A DNA stretch of 64,000 nucleotides. Origin: Qiania dongpingensis (GTDB lineage: Bacteria; Bacillota; Clostridia; Lachnospirales; Lachnospiraceae). The stretch spans positions 620,001-684,000 of the forward strand of contig NZ_CP060634.1 in the NCBI RefSeq assembly GCF_014337195.1, read 5' to 3'. The notes beneath the pieces are model-generated. The model was not told the DNA's origin. It saw only the letters and a program-made list of their open reading frames with translations, and ran no database searches. The position numbers and the translations under genes are program-made. Below, one piece after another: positions 33,407 through 42,213 of this stretch; the first letter of the stretch is position 1; each line of letters begins with the position of its first letter.

Positions 33407-34438
33407 CTAATATATTTCCGCTCCGAAATACTGGTCATACACCTCGTAGAAATCTGTCTGCGGCTCTCCAAACTCCTGGCCGTAGTCAATGGCCTTCCAG
33501 GCTTTTTCATTGTACTCTGCCACTATGGTCTTTACAAAAGCGTCATAATACTCATAGAACCGGTCCTCTTTGCATTTTCTGGCCAGCTCTGTCTTATGCT
33601 TTGCCGTCTCCTGCTCATCATAGTTGTTGATACATTTAATAACATGAAAGCCATAGGCAGTCTCCACAACCTCGCTGATCTGCCCGGTACTCAGCGCATA
33701 TGCCGCATTTTCGAACTGCATTTCCGTATCGCCCCTGGCAATCTGGAGTTCAAAGCTCTCGGATTCATTGTTGTTCTTCCCCAGCACGGCAAAGTCCGCT
33801 CCCGCGTCGGCCTGCTCTTTGACCTTCTGCGCCGTTTTTCTCTTTTCTTCTTTTTCCTCGGCGCTTAAGTCCTCCGTACTCAGAAAAATCTGCTGAACCG
33901 TGATCACCCGCGCTTCATCTTCGCTGATCTCCGTGGAGACGTCCGCCGTCAGCTGCTTCATCAGCTTATTGGATACATAATAATCATGAAACACCGTTTT
34001 CACATCTGGCTCCCCAATCCCAGAAGCCTGTATCACATTCTCCGGAAGTCCTTCGAAATACGTTTCTGCCGCCTGTTCAATCCGCAGCTTCTCTTCATCG
34101 TTCAGCTCCACTTTATATTTATCGGCCATCAGCACCATACATTTCATCTTCGCCAGAAAATCCTGAAGGTTGTCCCGCATATATGCGGAAAAGGGTTCGC
34201 CATAGATCTTCACATCCCAGATTTCCTTGCCGTAAGAACGCTCATAATTCTTCTTCTGGCTCAGGACAAATACCATGGCCTCCTGCCTGGTACACACCTC
34301 ATCCCCTATTTTAAAAAGTTCCTTGTCCCCGAGCCCGGTAGTAAAGCGGATGCTTTTTCCTTTTTGGCAGCCGCACAGGCCCCATATCATCACCAGAACC
34401 AGCAAGAGGGCCGTTCCCCTTTTCCATGCCAATTTCAC
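33407..34438 (-). CDS. PpiC-type peptidyl-prolyl isomerase lipoprotein (PrsA/SurA-like foldase)
   Basis: A 343-residue secreted foldase. I choose the GTG at 34438, seven bases after GGAGG; an upstream ATG at 34471 precedes this site. A signal peptide (WKRGTALLLVLVMIWGL) ends in lipobox LCGC, so it would be anchored outside the membrane. A SurA-N-like helical region follows. The rotamase (PpiC) domain covers about 175-290, with ARVITVQQIFLSTEDLSAEEKEE and the TGQISEVVETAYGFHVIKC motif. Such proteins help exported proteins fold. It lies next to sbcC on the same strand but has no functional link to it. Confidence 0.82.
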   Translation of the reverse strand: MKLAWKRGTALLLVLVMIWGLCGCQKGKSIRFTTGLGDKELFKIGDEVCTRQEAMVFVLSQKKNYERSYGKEIWDVKIYGEPFSAYMRDNLQDFLAKMKCMVLMADKYKVELNDEEKLRIEQAAETYFEGLPENVIQASGIGEPDVKTVFHDYYVSNKLMKQLTADVSTEISEDEARVITVQQIFLSTEDLSAEEKEEKRKTAQKVKEQADAGADFAVLGKNNNESESFELQIARGDTEMQFENAAYALSTGQISEVVETAYGFHVIKCINNYDEQETAKHKTELARKCKEDRFYEYYDAFVKTIVAEYNEKAWKAIDYGQEFGEPQTDFYEVYDQYFGAEIY

Positions 34439-34475
34439 GCCTTTTCCTCCGAATATTAACCTATTTTCCAAATCA

Positions 34476-36764
34476 TCATATCACAGAAGTGCGTATTGTG
34501 CTACCTGTATTCGACTTTTCTATGATAATCCTGCGCTCCAGCCGCTCCTTTAATTCCTCCACATGGGATACGATACCCACAAGGCGGTTTCCTCCAGCCA
34601 GAGAACGAAGCACATTCACCGCCTGATCCAGAGATTCGCTGTCCAAAGAACCGAACCCCTCATCGATAAACAGAGTCTCCACCTGGATTCCTCCGGCATA
34701 TGCCTGTATGACGTCTGCCATTCCCAGAGCCAGAGACAGCGCTGCTTTAAAAGATTCTCCTCCGGACAGTGTTTTTACGGAGCGGGCCTTTCCCGTATAA
34801 GCATCCAATACAAGAAGCTCCATCCCCTCTTTCGTCCTCCCGTCTTTTGCTTCCTCGGCCCGTTTAAAGCCGTACCTTCCGTCGCTCATCCTGCCGAATC
34901 TTTTGTTGGCCGCCTCTAGGATCTCTTCGAAATAGACCGACAGCACATATTGTTCGAAGACCAAATGTTTTTTATTATAGCCGGATACAGCTCGCTCCAC
35001 GTCTCCTGCGATTCCATAGGCCTCCAAAAGGCCCCGCTCCTTCTTCCGCTGTGCGCACAGGACCTCAGCGCTGTTTTTTCCAGCCTCCAGACGGACGGCT
35101 ATGGCTTCCTTTTCTCTCGTCAGGCGGTCATATTCCCCTTGGATTTTTTCTGATTTCTCCTGCAGGACGCTGTCATCCTCTTTCTCCCCTGTATCAATCT
35201 CCTGGCGCAGCCGTCTGAAAAGTGTTTTTTTCTCCCGAAGCTCATCCTCTTTTTTTCGTATTTCTCTTTCCTGCCTCTCTATTTCTGCTCTGCTCAAAAA
35301 AGAGGCCCGGTAATCTTCCTCGCCCAAAAATCCCGCGTCTTCAAGCTTCTCTTTCCATATCCGCTCCAGCCGGAAGATTTCTTTCTCATCGTCCGAGGCC
35401 TGTTTCTCCAGCCGTTCCAGGGTACCCTTTGACAAGGCAGCGGCCTCATGAGCCTCTTCCTCTTCTGATTCCGCCGTCTGCGCCTGCTTCTCCATGGCTT
35501 TTAAATCCGCATCCGTGAATCCGGAATCCTTTTGTTCCTTCCAATACGCCGGAGACGGATGGCGTTCAGAACCGCACACCGGGCATGGCATCCCTTCCTC
35601 CAGCCCCTCTGCCAGAATCCCTATCAGCTGTTTCTTCCGAATATCCCTTATTTCTTCCAGACGGTCCCTCAAACGTTTCTTTTTCTGAAGCGCTTCTAGA
35701 AACGTTTCCTGTCTCCTGGTCAGTATTTGCCTCTCCTTTTCTATCTCCTTCCGAGTGGAATTCAGGCGGTCCTTTTCCGACAGAAGTCTTTCATTGAACG
35801 GACGTATTTCCAGAGCTCTCCTGCTTTTTTCTATCTGTGATCTCTTTTCCCCTGCGCGTCCGGCCTCCTCTTCCAAAATCTCTATGGTCTTTTTTAACCG
35901 TCCGGCTTCCTCTTCCTTGTTTTTCCGTTCTTGGGCGTTCTCCAGACGGGAAAGACATTTTTCCCGTTCTCTGCCCATTTTTTCTGCCAGTTCAGCCGTC
36001 TTATGCTTTTGTCTCTCCAGCTCTTCCAACTCTTCCTTAAGGCAGTGGGATATCCTCTCGTAGTCCTTCTTTTCGGCCTGAAGCAGTTTTATAAATCCTT
36101 CATCCTCCGTCCGTATCCTGGCGGCAGCCTCTTCTTCCCTCAGGCGGCATTCCTGGATTTCCCGGCTGAGTGCTTTGGCCCGTCCGCTCAGATATTTTTG
36201 TATGGAATCATAGATTCTTGTCTCAAAAATATTCCGGAATATCTGCGTTCTCTCTTTGGAGGAAGCCGTCAGAAACTGGCTGAACTCTCCCTGGGCCAGC
36301 ATGGAAAGCTGCTTGAACTGGGAAAAGCGAAGTCCGAGAAGCTCCGTGATCTGCTCCGTTACGGCAGACGCTCCCTCTGCCAGAAGGGTTTCAGACGAAC
36401 CATCCATGAAGGAAAGCGTTCCTTTCTCTGATTCTGTGGTAACGCCATTTCCCCGCAGCTTCGGCCTGTCATATCTGGGACTGCGTTCCACCAGATACCG
36501 TTTCCCTTTGTGGCTGAATATAAGCTTTACATATGTCCTGGAATTCTTATCCGCAAATCCGCTCCGTAAACTGTCCAGGCCTCTGAGGCCGCCGCTCACG
36601 CATCCGTAAAGAGCGAAACAGACCGCGTCAAATACGGTGGTCTTTCCCGCCCCCGTCGCTCCAGTTATCAAAAACAGGCCGCTCCGACCCATACGGTTAA
36701 AATCTATGGATTCCCTGCCCTTATATGGCCCCCAGGCACAGAGCTCCAGATATTCCGGTTTCAT
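34476..36764 (-). CDS. sbcC: Exonuclease SbcC (Rad50-like ATPase)
   Basis: A 762-residue SMC-like ATPase that works with SbcD on DNA ends and hairpins. The ATG at 36764 follows AGGAGG and overlaps the sbcD stop (ATGA). Walker A GATGAGKTT is near residue 35, a long coiled coil runs from about 190 to 600 with the zinc hook CPVC at 394-397, the ABC signature is TLSGGESFKAALSLALG, and Walker B is VETLFIDEGFGSLDSESLD. At 762 residues it is shorter than Escherichia coli SbcC (over 1000), mainly through a shorter coiled coil. Confidence 0.95.
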   Translation of the reverse strand: MKPEYLELCAWGPYKGRESIDFNRMGRSGLFLITGATGAGKTTVFDAVCFALYGCVSGGLRGLDSLRSGFADKNSRTYVKLIFSHKGKRYLVERSPRYDRPKLRGNGVTTESEKGTLSFMDGSSETLLAEGASAVTEQITELLGLRFSQFKQLSMLAQGEFSQFLTASSKERTQIFRNIFETRIYDSIQKYLSGRAKALSREIQECRLREEEAAARIRTEDEGFIKLLQAEKKDYERISHCLKEELEELERQKHKTAELAEKMGREREKCLSRLENAQERKNKEEEAGRLKKTIEILEEEAGRAGEKRSQIEKSRRALEIRPFNERLLSEKDRLNSTRKEIEKERQILTRRQETFLEALQKKKRLRDRLEEIRDIRKKQLIGILAEGLEEGMPCPVCGSERHPSPAYWKEQKDSGFTDADLKAMEKQAQTAESEEEEAHEAAALSKGTLERLEKQASDDEKEIFRLERIWKEKLEDAGFLGEEDYRASFLSRAEIERQEREIRKKEDELREKKTLFRRLRQEIDTGEKEDDSVLQEKSEKIQGEYDRLTREKEAIAVRLEAGKNSAEVLCAQRKKERGLLEAYGIAGDVERAVSGYNKKHLVFEQYVLSVYFEEILEAANKRFGRMSDGRYGFKRAEEAKDGRTKEGMELLVLDAYTGKARSVKTLSGGESFKAALSLALGMADVIQAYAGGIQVETLFIDEGFGSLDSESLDQAVNVLRSLAGGNRLVGIVSHVEELKERLERRIIIEKSNTGSTIRTSVI

Positions 36765-37978
36765 AGCCCCTCCTTTTCTGCCCATTCTATCGCTTCTCTC
36801 ATGGCACAGAGTCTCGCTTCGTCAGCCTCACGTCCGGTCACTTCCCGGAAGAACTCTGCAAACAGCTCTTCCGGGCTTTTCCTCTCCCGAGTCCTGCCGG
36901 AAAAAGTCCCTTCTCCCTCTCCGGTCAAATTCTTTTCCAGGACCAGCTGCATCAGATTAGGATATACTGCCCTTAGAGATTCCGCCGGATCTAAAAGCTC
37001 TTCTTCGTCCGTGAGCACCGCACAGATATAGTCCTCCCGGTGCGGCAAGGTATACCCAGGGGCATCCCTTAATTCATGCCCTGCGGGCAGGCGCACTTCG
37101 TGCGGCAAGGTATAGACCTCCGGCTTCATCAGCTCCATCATGGGACCGCGTATGATACGCATGTCGTGGATCGGCGTCAGGAAACGCCTCTCCATCGTTA
37201 AATTCCCCTTTTCCCGCAGCTCCACCAGATAAACGCTCTTCCTCTGATTCGCTTCGGAAAAAGAATATTTGACCGGAGAGCCTGAATAATAAATGGGTCT
37301 CTCCCCGACTTTTTGGGCCCTATGGAGGTGTCCCAGGGCCGTATAGTCGAAAGCGTCAAAAAGGGAGGCGTCTACCAAATCCGCGCCTCCCACAGCGGTC
37401 CTGCTCTCGGAATCACAGACCTCCGGCTGCCATTCTCCGTCTCCCACAAAATGATGCGTCACCAGGATATGGCGTTCTCCGTCGGAAACTTGCATTCTTT
37501 TTACCGCATTCTGTACACCCTCTGAAAATCCCTCCGCATCGGACTCCCCATCTCCAAATACCGCTTTCATCCCCGCCGGTCCCGCAAAGGGCAGAAGATG
37601 TACGGTCACGGTTCCCCATTCGTCCGAAAAGCAGACAGCCGTCGGGGACCCTTTAAGGACTCCCTCCAGATAAATCCCCTGTCTCTTTAAAGGAACCTCC
37701 GCAAAGCTGATCCGTTCCGGAGAATCATGATTTCCCGCGATGCCAAGGACCGGTATGCCTGCTTCCGTACACCGGCCTAAGAATCCGTCAAACAGCGACA
37801 CACCCTCCTTTGGAGGAATCGCCCTGTCATAGATATCTCCCGCTATCAGGACAGCATCCGCACAAGTCTCTTCTGCCAGGGTGAATATGGCGTCCAGCGC
37901 CCGCTTCTGTTCCTCCAGCATGGAAAAGCCATTCACGATCTTTCCTATATGCAGATCTCCTGTATGGATGAATTTCAT
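36761..37978 (-). CDS. sbcD: Exonuclease SbcD (Mre11-like) with an in-frame 20-residue repeat insertion
   Basis: A 405-residue two-metal nuclease subunit. The metal-binding motifs are intact: GDLHIG at residues 7-12, LIAGDIYDRA near 44-53, GNHDSPERI near 82-90, THHFVGDGE near 174-182 and ALGHLHRAQ near 214-222. Residues 289-308 begin YTLPHEVRLP and are encoded exactly by the 60-bp palindromic repeat (37055-37114), with YTLPH repeated at 309-313. The family normally passes directly from the IRG...ELM strand to the DY...VLTDE strand, so this is an added segment in the capping domain, outside the catalytic core. It is translationally coupled to sbcC. Confidence 0.94.
   Translation of the reverse strand: MKFIHTGDLHIGKIVNGFSMLEEQKRALDAIFTLAEETCADAVLIAGDIYDRAIPPKEGVSLFDGFLGRCTEAGIPVLGIAGNHDSPERISFAEVPLKRQGIYLEGVLKGSPTAVCFSDEWGTVTVHLLPFAGPAGMKAVFGDGESDAEGFSEGVQNAVKRMQVSDGERHILVTHHFVGDGEWQPEVCDSESRTAVGGADLVDASLFDAFDYTALGHLHRAQKVGERPIYYSGSPVKYSFSEANQRKSVYLVELREKGNLTMERRFLTPIHDMRIIRGPMMELMKPEVYTLPHEVRLPAGHELRDAPGYTLPHREDYICAVLTDEEELLDPAESLRAVYPNLMQLVLEKNLTGEGEGTFSGRTRERKSPEELFAEFFREVTGREADEARLCAMREAIEWAEKEGL
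37040..37114 (-). repeat. 60-bp palindromic repeat unit inside sbcD
   Basis: On the minus strand the 15-base word TATACCTTGCCGCAC occurs at 37100-37114 and again at 37040-37054, exactly 60 bases apart. The bases between match the units at 20613-20678 and 61673-61740. Sixty bases is a multiple of three, and the frame contains no stop, so sbcD stays open. Confidence 0.9.
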
Positions 37979-37992
37979 TTACGACTTCCTTT

Positions 37993-38781
37993 CTACAGCA
38001 GAGAACGGAATACCTTCAGCGCTCCTCCGTTCACATTGCTGTCGGCCACATACCGCGCCGCCGCTTTTACCTCGGGAAGGGCGTTCCCTATGGCGTAGCT
38101 GTGATATGCTTTTCCCAGCATTTCGATATCATTCTGCTGGTCTCCGAAAGCCAGCGTCTCCTCTCTCGATATGCCAAGAAGCTCCTGCAGCTTTTTCACG
38201 GCAGTCCCCTTATTGACTCCAATCTTATAGACATCCAGCCACATGGCCCCTGCCGTAGCCATGGATACCATGCCGTCCCATTTTTCAAAAAAGGGACGGA
38301 AGGTCTCGCCGGAGCGCCTGTTCCGGTCATAGATACTGAGTTTCACAAAATCATCCGGCATTTGTGCAATATCTGGAACGCGGGTGATATCCTCCCGGTA
38401 ACCTTCTGTCAGCCATTGCAGCAGCTCTTCATCCTGTGTATCCGAATACATAATGCCAGCGCCGGTCAGAAAAGCGACCGCATCCTCATATTCTCTCGCA
38501 TCCTGGAGCAGCTCCTTTAAAAGATCCTTTTCCAAATTTTCCGTGAACATTAAATTCCGATACGGTCCGACCAGCGTCCCGTTGCACGCAGCATAATAGA
38601 TTTTTTCTTTGATTGGCTCAAAAAGCCGCTCCAGGCTCACCAGGGAACGCCCGCTGGCCGCCACAAAAACGATTCCCCGATCTATCAGCGCTTCAATGGT
38701 CTCCATCATTCCTTCCGGAAGTGTATTGGCCCCGTCCTCAACCAGTGTTCCGTCGATGTCCGTCACAATCAGTTTAATCAT
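37993..38781 (-). CDS. Cof-type HAD-IIB phosphatase
   Basis: A 262-residue haloacid-dehalogenase-like hydrolase. Motif I is VTDIDGTLV at residues 5-13 (nucleophile Asp), motif II is AASGRS near 38, and motifs III and IV are the lysine in KIGVNKGTAVKKL near 194 and GDQQNDIEML near 214. The C2B cap lies between. Members dephosphorylate sugar phosphates, flavin mononucleotide or pyridoxal phosphate; the substrate here is unknown. It lies between sbcD and maf and overlaps maf by eight bases. Confidence 0.9.
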   Translation of the reverse strand: MIKLIVTDIDGTLVEDGANTLPEGMMETIEALIDRGIVFVAASGRSLVSLERLFEPIKEKIYYAACNGTLVGPYRNLMFTENLEKDLLKELLQDAREYEDAVAFLTGAGIMYSDTQDEELLQWLTEGYREDITRVPDIAQMPDDFVKLSIYDRNRRSGETFRPFFEKWDGMVSMATAGAMWLDVYKIGVNKGTAVKKLQELLGISREETLAFGDQQNDIEMLGKAYHSYAIGNALPEVKAAARYVADSNVNGGALKVFRSLL

Positions 38782-39355
38782 TCAGATTCTCCTTGTATTT
38801 CCGCAAAAATCCATACAGTCTTGATACCGGAAGCCCTACCACGTTCTGATAATCTCCCTCGATTCCCCGCACATACACGGCAAATCTCCCCTGGATGCCA
38901 TAGGCCCCCGCTTTATCCATGGGTTCTCCCGTTGCTATATAGTCTAAAATCTCCTCGTCCGTCATCGGAAGTACGTGGACCATTGTCTTTTCAGAAAAAG
39001 TCACTCTTTCCAATGGTTTCCCCTTTTTAAGGACCGTGACCCCGGTATATACCGCGTGCTCCCTGCCCTGCAGCCTCTTGAGCATGGAAAAGGCCTCTTC
39101 TTCATTGGCAGGCTTACCCAAAATTCGGGAATCCAGGGCGACCACCGTATCAGCGCCGATTATCACATCCTCTTCGTCGGCCCTGCCACAAACTGCCTCA
39201 GCTTTTTCCATGGAAAGAGCCTCCACCGCTTCTGCCGGGTCGCTGGTACGGATGACTTCCTCCCCATTCCCCGGAATTACAATAAAAGGAAGCCCGGTGA
39301 GCGAGAGGAGCTCCTTTCTCCTGGGAGACGCAGACGCCAGTATCAGTTTTCCCAT
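38774..39355 (-). CDS. maf: Maf family nucleotide pyrophosphatase
   Basis: A 193-residue Maf protein that hydrolyses non-canonical or modified nucleoside triphosphates (dTTP/UTP type in this subgroup). The opening LILASASPRRKELLSL and the motifs IIGADTVVALDSRILGKP and ESDA-equivalent YATGEPMDKAGAYGIQG are complete. It starts at ATG 39355 after GGGAGG, one base from the radical SAM stop, and overlaps the HAD phosphatase downstream. Confidence 0.94.
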   Translation of the reverse strand: MGKLILASASPRRKELLSLTGLPFIVIPGNGEEVIRTSDPAEAVEALSMEKAEAVCGRADEEDVIIGADTVVALDSRILGKPANEEEAFSMLKRLQGREHAVYTGVTVLKKGKPLERVTFSEKTMVHVLPMTDEEILDYIATGEPMDKAGAYGIQGRFAVYVRGIEGDYQNVVGLPVSRLYGFLRKYKENLND

Positions 39356-39356
39356 C

Positions 39357-39965
39357 TCAATCCTCCCAGGGACGTATCCGATAAGTCACGCCCAAATCCC
39401 GGCAGATTTTTCTGCAGGCCTCTTCTTCTTCTTTGGTAAGGGTAGTGTCCACCGTAGTCATGACCACATGGGGCACATATTTCGTACAGTCCGCCGCATA
39501 AGCCAACATGGCGTCAAAGGAACCGATTCCGAACCTGCTTCTGGTCAATTCGTAATAACGCTCCTTATTCGGTGTATTCAGACTGATGGACACCGTATCG
39601 ATCAGCCCCTTGAGCTTATGAGCCGTCGGTTCTCCGTAAAACAGATCCGCCAGTCCATTGGTGTTGACCCTGGTGGGCTTTCCATATTTTTCTTTCACAA
39701 AGGCCGCAATGTCCAGCATGGCGTCCAGCCTCATGGTAGGTTCCCCAAATCCGCAGAATACTACCTCGCTGTATTTTTCCATATCAAACTTTTCAAATTC
39801 CGCCTTTGCTTCTTCCACGGAAGGCTCTCGTTCCAGCCAGAGCACATCGGAGTTCTCCATATGGTCTCTCGTCTGCCGCAGACAGAAGGTACAGGCGCAG
39901 GAGCACTTGTTGGTCAGGTTCACATAAAGATTGCCATGTACTTCGTATAAAATGGTCATGCTCAT
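39357..39965 (-). CDS. TatD family-associated radical SAM protein
   Basis: A 202-residue short radical SAM enzyme. The [4Fe-4S]-SAM motif is in NKCSCACTFC near residues 18-27 (C-x3-C-x2-C), and the SAM-binding GFGEPTMR follows near 72. Its length and C-terminal YRIRPWED fit the small group usually found next to TatD nucleases. No tatD is adjacent in this window; maf is the immediate neighbour instead. The modified substrate is unknown. Confidence 0.85.
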   Translation of the reverse strand: MSMTILYEVHGNLYVNLTNKCSCACTFCLRQTRDHMENSDVLWLEREPSVEEAKAEFEKFDMEKYSEVVFCGFGEPTMRLDAMLDIAAFVKEKYGKPTRVNTNGLADLFYGEPTAHKLKGLIDTVSISLNTPNKERYYELTRSRFGIGSFDAMLAYAADCTKYVPHVVMTTVDTTLTKEEEEACRKICRDLGVTYRIRPWED

Positions 39966-39993
39966 TCTTCTCCCTCGTTTCTTCCTGTCATAT

Positions 39994-40830
39994 TTATTTT
40001 AATTTGTTCAAAAGCTCCTCAAAGCATACGCCGTCTGTCCGGGGAATCTTCATCTCCTCGGAACGTAAGATACACTTTTTCACAAAGTCGGAAGCCTTTT
40101 TCACGGATACCGGAAACGGTACGCCGTTGACCGCGTCAGCGGCTATGACGGCAGCGAACACGTCTCCCGTTCCGGAACGCTCTGTTCCCACGCGGTGGCT
40201 TCTCAATATCCGCGGCTCATTTCCATCCTCATAGACCAGATTCGCTACAAAATCCCCCTGGCGGATTCCAGTGATCACAATTTTTTCCGGGCCCTTTTCT
40301 TTGATTTTCTCCGCTATGGATACAATGTCCTTAATGGACCAGCGTCCGTCAGAATAAGGCGTATCCGTCAGAATACACGCTTCTGTCAGATTGGGCGTCA
40401 GGATATCCGCGTATTCCACCAGGCGCTTCATCTCCTGGCACATCTCATCGGTATAGGTGGGATAAGGCTTTCCATAATCCCCCATGACCGGGTCAATGAT
40501 GACTGTCGTCCTCTCCGTCCGGAAATCCCGGATAAATTTCCTCACAATGTCGATCTGCGCCTTGGATCCCAGAAATCCAGAAGAAATTCCTTCAAATTCC
40601 AGCCCCAGCTTTTTCCAGTTGGCGATATACTCCGGCATTTTTTCCGTATAATCTTCAAAAAAATATTCCGGAAACCCGGTATGATTGGAAAAAATAGACG
40701 TGGGCACCGGACAGCACTGAATCTTCATAACCGAAATAATGGGCATAGCCACTGCAATCGAGCAGCGGCCAAACCCGGACATATCATTTATGACTGCAAT
40801 TTTTTTTTGATTGTTATGTTTTGACTCCAT
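39994..40830 (-). CDS. pdxY: Pyridoxamine/pyridoxal kinase
   Basis: A 278-residue ribokinase-fold kinase that phosphorylates B6 vitamers. The start MESKHNNQKKIAVINDMSGFGRCS carries the family's substrate loop; VIIDPVMGDYGKPY near 165 and the anion-hole/catalytic motif GTERSGTGDVFAAVI near 223-237 (catalytic Asp in GTGD) are present. It lies 43 bases downstream of an ECF-transporter S-component, which suggests a salvage pair for pyridoxine uptake and trapping. Confidence 0.9.
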   Translation of the reverse strand: MESKHNNQKKIAVINDMSGFGRCSIAVAMPIISVMKIQCCPVPTSIFSNHTGFPEYFFEDYTEKMPEYIANWKKLGLEFEGISSGFLGSKAQIDIVRKFIRDFRTERTTVIIDPVMGDYGKPYPTYTDEMCQEMKRLVEYADILTPNLTEACILTDTPYSDGRWSIKDIVSIAEKIKEKGPEKIVITGIRQGDFVANLVYEDGNEPRILRSHRVGTERSGTGDVFAAVIAADAVNGVPFPVSVKKASDFVKKCILRSEEMKIPRTDGVCFEELLNKLK

Positions 40831-40873
40831 AAAGGTTTCTGCTCCTGTTTCCTAGTCCTCCCAATGCCCTGTA

Positions 40874-41419
40874 TCATTTTACAGGTATAAACTTTTTTAC
40901 GCCTGATTTTTCCAGAGCCAGGGCGACTACATAAAATACTGCGATATTCAGGACACCCTTCAGCAAAAGCCCGGGCGCGGAAGCAATCCCCGCCGCCATG
41001 CTTCCTGCCAAGACGGCCCCGCCTGCCACATATCCAAGCGCCATCTCAAGAATCCCCGCTGCTGCCGCAAGAGCAGTACGCACGGACAGAATCTTGAATT
41101 CTCCTTCCCGATTTCTGCAGATTTTCGCGATCAGGAAACCCTGAACGCTTTTTATGATCAATGTGGGAAGGACCCACTGGCTGTATCCGGTCAGGAAATC
41201 TGCCATGGCCGAACCCACTCCTCCCGCAAAGATTCCGGTCTTCCATCCGAAGAATACTGAGGCAAGCAGGATACAGCTGTCTCCCAGATGCGCGTATCCC
41301 AGGGGAATGGGAATCTGGATCACCATAGTAGCTACACAGATAATGGCGGTAGCTAAGGCCGTCATGCAGATAAAAAGAGCGGTGCTTTTTCTTTCTTTTG
41401 CTTTTACTGTCTGTTCCAT
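40874..41419 (-). CDS. ECF transporter S-component, probably for a B6 vitamer
   Basis: A 181-residue integral membrane substrate-binding subunit with about six hydrophobic segments. The ATG at 41419 is eight bases after AGGAG; an ATG two codons earlier is too close to it. The motif IPIPLGYAHLGDSCILLASVFFGWKTGIFAGGVGSAMADFLTGY (residues 37-80) is typical of ECF S-components. The shared energising module (EcfA1/A2/T) is not in the window. The neighbour pdxY suggests pyridoxine as substrate, but S-components for hydroxymethylpyrimidine look very similar. Confidence 0.82.
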   Translation of the reverse strand: MEQTVKAKERKSTALFICMTALATAIICVATMVIQIPIPLGYAHLGDSCILLASVFFGWKTGIFAGGVGSAMADFLTGYSQWVLPTLIIKSVQGFLIAKICRNREGEFKILSVRTALAAAAGILEMALGYVAGGAVLAGSMAAGIASAPGLLLKGVLNIAVFYVVALALEKSGVKKFIPVK

Positions 41420-41544
41420 AATCATGTCTCCTTCTTGATCGCTATGAATCTAATTGATTTTCCATTATCATAGCCATAATCTGGATTGTTTGGAATATCC
41501 AGTTTCAGCATTTTTTATCAGTCCAGTTTTTATTTTTTCTGCTT

Positions 41545-42192
41545 TCAGTCCTTCGACTCCACACAGATTAAAATCCCCGCCTCAAAAGTAAGCGTTCCCG
41601 TTTCTGCGTCCAGCTCATTGCTTATGCCGAGGCTGCTGCCCTGCAAGAGCACCGCATTCTTAAGAGGATATTTGAATCCCGTGAGGGTCACTCCCGTTAC
41701 CTGTTCTGTCATGGGGATTAAGGAAATGTAAGTTCCAAAGAGTTCCTTTCTCCGAAAAGTTTTTCCCTTGTTTAACAGAGAGATACTGTTATGAGAGTCG
41801 ATTATCCGGCATGGGATCTGCTGCCGAAGCCCCTGGAGCAGAACATGCAAATTGCCCAGCGCATGATCGAATCTCCGGCCCAGCGCCCCCAGAATAACGA
41901 TTTCTTCCGCCTCCGGCAGATCAAGGGCATAAGAAAAGGCAAGCTCTGTATCCGTCGCATCCTTTTCCGGCCGGTGCGTTTCTAAATGGATGCCGGCTCT
42001 TTTGTAAACCTCCAGAAGCTCCCCATCTACCGTATCAAAATCCCCGATTATAAGATTCGGCGTCAGGCCGAGAAAATCTGCGGACGCCAGGCCGCCGTCC
42101 ACGGCGATCACATAAGAAAAATCATAGGTTTTTAAAAATCCGGCGGCAGACGCAGCATCCACGTCCCCGCCGGTTACAATCAGAATTTTCAT
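41545..42192 (-). CDS. thiN: Thiamine pyrophosphokinase
   Basis: A 215-residue enzyme that converts thiamine + ATP to thiamine diphosphate. Motifs include VIAVDGGLASADFLGLTPNLIIGDFDTVD near residues 29-57 and the segment EKDATDTELAFSYAL near 77-91. The C-terminal thiamine-binding domain ends ...GISNELDAETGTLTFEAGILI. It follows rpe by about 20 bases, its common place at the end of the prkC-rsgA-rpe string. Confidence 0.93.
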   Translation of the reverse strand: MKILIVTGGDVDAASAAGFLKTYDFSYVIAVDGGLASADFLGLTPNLIIGDFDTVDGELLEVYKRAGIHLETHRPEKDATDTELAFSYALDLPEAEEIVILGALGRRFDHALGNLHVLLQGLRQQIPCRIIDSHNSISLLNKGKTFRRKELFGTYISLIPMTEQVTGVTLTGFKYPLKNAVLLQGSSLGISNELDAETGTLTFEAGILICVESKD

Positions 42193-42213
42193 ATTCTCTC
42201 CGGAAAAAGTTTC

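Noticed and set aside
37040..37114. The 60-bp repeats as a CRISPR array
   Set aside because: Units are single or paired and spread over 40 kb, with no regular spacers and no cas genes.
41420..41544. A riboswitch upstream of the ECF S-component
   Set aside because: Only a weak 6-base stem is visible in this 125-base gap and no known thiamine or B6-related aptamer core could be recognised.
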